This document shows, piece after piece, positions 20,098 through 20,946 of a stretch of DNA of 20,946 nt. The translations under genes were made by a program, and so were the position numbers. Each line of letters opens with the position of its first letter. Within the stretch, counting starts at the first letter, position 1. The DNA comes from a virus: positions 1 to 20,946 of the IMG/VR virus record IMGVR_UViG_3300045612_000391; one strand, given 5' to 3'. The notes beneath the pieces are model-generated. The model was not told the DNA's origin, did no database searches, and was given only the letters and a program-made list of their open reading frames with translations.

Positions 20098-20946
20098 TTA
20101 ACTTACAGACCAGCCTTTATTTGTAGCAATGTTTTTGTTGCTTGCATCATATCCAGGATTTCCTGAAACTAAAAGTTGCTTTGCATTGTTTCCATATGAA
20201 GCACCAGAATATAAGGATGTGTATAATACATTTAAGGCATTTGCATCCATATTTTGATTTCGTAAATCAACGTAAAAATAACTTGTCATTCCTGTAAAGT
20301 CTGCCCCCACAATTCTATTTTGACTTACTCCATTGAAATCCATGGTTTTTATTAAAGTATCTGCCCTAAATCTAACCCAACGCCCAGACCCTAAAGGAAT
20401 AATCCCACCATAATCATGATAAACGTTCCATAAATTAAAATAATAGGTCCCCGCACCACAGCACCTTCTAGTGTACCCATTCCAGTTATTGTTCATCGTG
20501 ATCCAATCAGTAGCTTGGCTTTCGGAGCCAATTCTTGGAGTTGTAACAATTCCCATTACTCGACGGGTATTTGTATTTCCTGCACTACTGGTAAAATTAT
20601 AATATATATAGTACCAATAATCTGGAGGAGGGGGAGCAGATGTACGGGTAGGGGTGTTTGATTGTGTTAAAGTAGTAGTTGTTGTTGGAGTTTGTGTGTT
20701 AGAAAGTGTAACTGTTGTACTTGGAGTAGGCGTCTGTGTCTGGGTATTCGATAAAGTAACCGTGGTGCTGGGGGTTTGTGTCTGGGTATTCGATAAAGTA
20801 ACCGTGGTAGTGGGTGTTTGCGTTTGAGTTTTTGTTTGCGTAGGTGTTTGTGTTTGCGTGGGTGTTTTTGTTTGCGTGTTAGAAGGTGTGGACGTTGTTG
20901 TCAAGGTAGTGGTAGAAGTGTTAGTGGGCGTGATGGTGGGAGCAGG
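20098..20946 (-). CDS. Thr/Pro/Gln-repeat protein with C-terminal LRR-like domain, partial
   Basis: The frame is open through the right edge, so the N-terminus is missing; a TTG at 20904 is only an internal codon. The N-terminal 100 residues seen are low-complexity Thr-Pro-Gln-Ser sequence with a 14-residue period (S-T-T-V-T-L-S-N-T-Q-T-Q-T-P). After P-P-P-P-D-Y-W-Y-Y comes a folded domain of about 170 residues with many aromatic residues and a vicinal Cys pair (R-R-C-C-G-A-G). Its end (F-Y-V-D-L-R-N-Q-N-M-D, A-L-N-V-L-Y, L-L-V-S-G-N-P-G, N-K-G-W-S-V) resembles a leucine-rich-repeat-type surface module. A flexible Thr-rich stalk plus a binding domain suggests a virion surface or adhesion protein. 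It is convergent with the tail fibre genes. No signal peptide can be judged. Confidence 0.8.
   Translation of the reverse strand, partial: PAPTITPTNTSTTTLTTTSTPSNTQTKTPTQTQTPTQTKTQTQTPTTTVTLSNTQTQTPSTTVTLSNTQTQTPTPSTTVTLSNTQTPTTTTTLTQSNTPTRTSAPPPPDYWYYIYYNFTSSAGNTNTRRVMGIVTTPRIGSESQATDWITMNNNWNGYTRRCCGAGTYYFNLWNVYHDYGGIIPLGSGRWVRFRADTLIKTMDFNGVSQNRIVGADFTGMTSYFYVDLRNQNMDANALNVLYTSLYSGASYGNNAKQLLVSGNPGYDASNKNIATNKGWSVS
20735..20808. repeat. 32-bp direct repeat with 42-bp period in the Thr-rich gene
   Basis: A 32-bp sequence beginning TGTGTCTGGGTATTCG at 20735-20766 recurs exactly at 20777-20808. The 42-bp offset equals 14 codons, matching the peptide repeat, and a diverged third copy is visible near 20690-20720. 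Exact repeats imply recent slippage or duplication. Confidence 0.8.

Noticed and set aside
1-20946. CRISPR arrays, insertion sequences, integrase or attachment sites, tRNA genes
   Set aside because: No spaced repeats, transposase or integrase motifs, or cloverleaf sequences were seen; the only regular repeat is the coding repeat near 20.7 kb.

Overview
The window reads as part of the genome of an AT-rich, T4-like (straboviral/Tevenvirinae-related) tailed phage with a contractile tail, of the type seen in marine and freshwater samples. The main evidence is a head-gene block in T4 order (gp4-like head-completion nuclease, gp21 prohead protease, a small core protein, gp22 scaffold, gp23 major capsid protein). 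A gp5-like baseplate spike, a tail fibre with an S74 chaperone domain, class Ia NrdA/NrdB, and repeated T4-late-promoter-like octamers (AATAAATA and variants) agree with this. The host cannot be named from the sequence. Most genes lack a clear Shine-Dalgarno, but the capsid gene has one.

Layout. Positions 1-5422 (+ strand) are head morphogenesis: a partial virion protein, gp4, gp21, an EF-hand-bearing core protein, gp22, gp23, then a terminator and a small likely virion protein. Positions 5423-8787 (- strand) are a tightly overlapped six-gene operon. In transcription order it holds a DpdA-like transglycosylase, a PurN-fold formyltransferase (DpdN-like), a DUF1599/Nmad1 protein, a 49-residue ORF, a P-loop kinase-like protein and QueF. 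Positions 8821-11793 (+) encode a 990-residue gp5-like spike. Positions 11790-17143 (- strand) run nrdA, nrdB, a small ORF, a structured leader or small RNA, a PD-(D/E)XK nuclease, a small ORF and guaC (GMP reductase). Positions 17196-18430 (-) hold an unknown protein, a coiled-coil protein with one C-terminal membrane segment, and a small unknown protein. Positions 18486-20005 (+) hold the S74 tail fibre and a small basic protein. Positions 20098-20946 (-) hold a Thr/Pro/Gln-repeat protein cut by the right edge.

How the genes fit together. The 5.4-8.8 kb operon looks like a DNA guanine hypermodification module. QueF reduces preQ0 to preQ1, DpdA exchanges guanine in DNA for a 7-deazaguanine base, and the formyltransferase is positioned to formylate the preQ1 aminomethyl group, predicting 2'-deoxy-7-(formylamino)methyl-7-deazaguanine. 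Nmad1, the kinase-like protein and the 49-residue ORF are uncharacterised passengers or extra steps. The preQ0-forming genes (folE, queD, queE, queC) are not in the window, so preQ0 must come from elsewhere in the phage or from the host. NrdAB and GuaC remodel nucleotide pools, and GuaC could recycle guanine released by base exchange (inference).

The most unexpected non-coding signals are three. First, late-promoter octamers are placed so that transcription would start at or within about one base of the ATG for several genes. Second, a 50-nt nested stem-loop with a G-rich internal strand lies upstream of the nuclease gene. Third, an 18-bp perfect palindrome covers a start codon.
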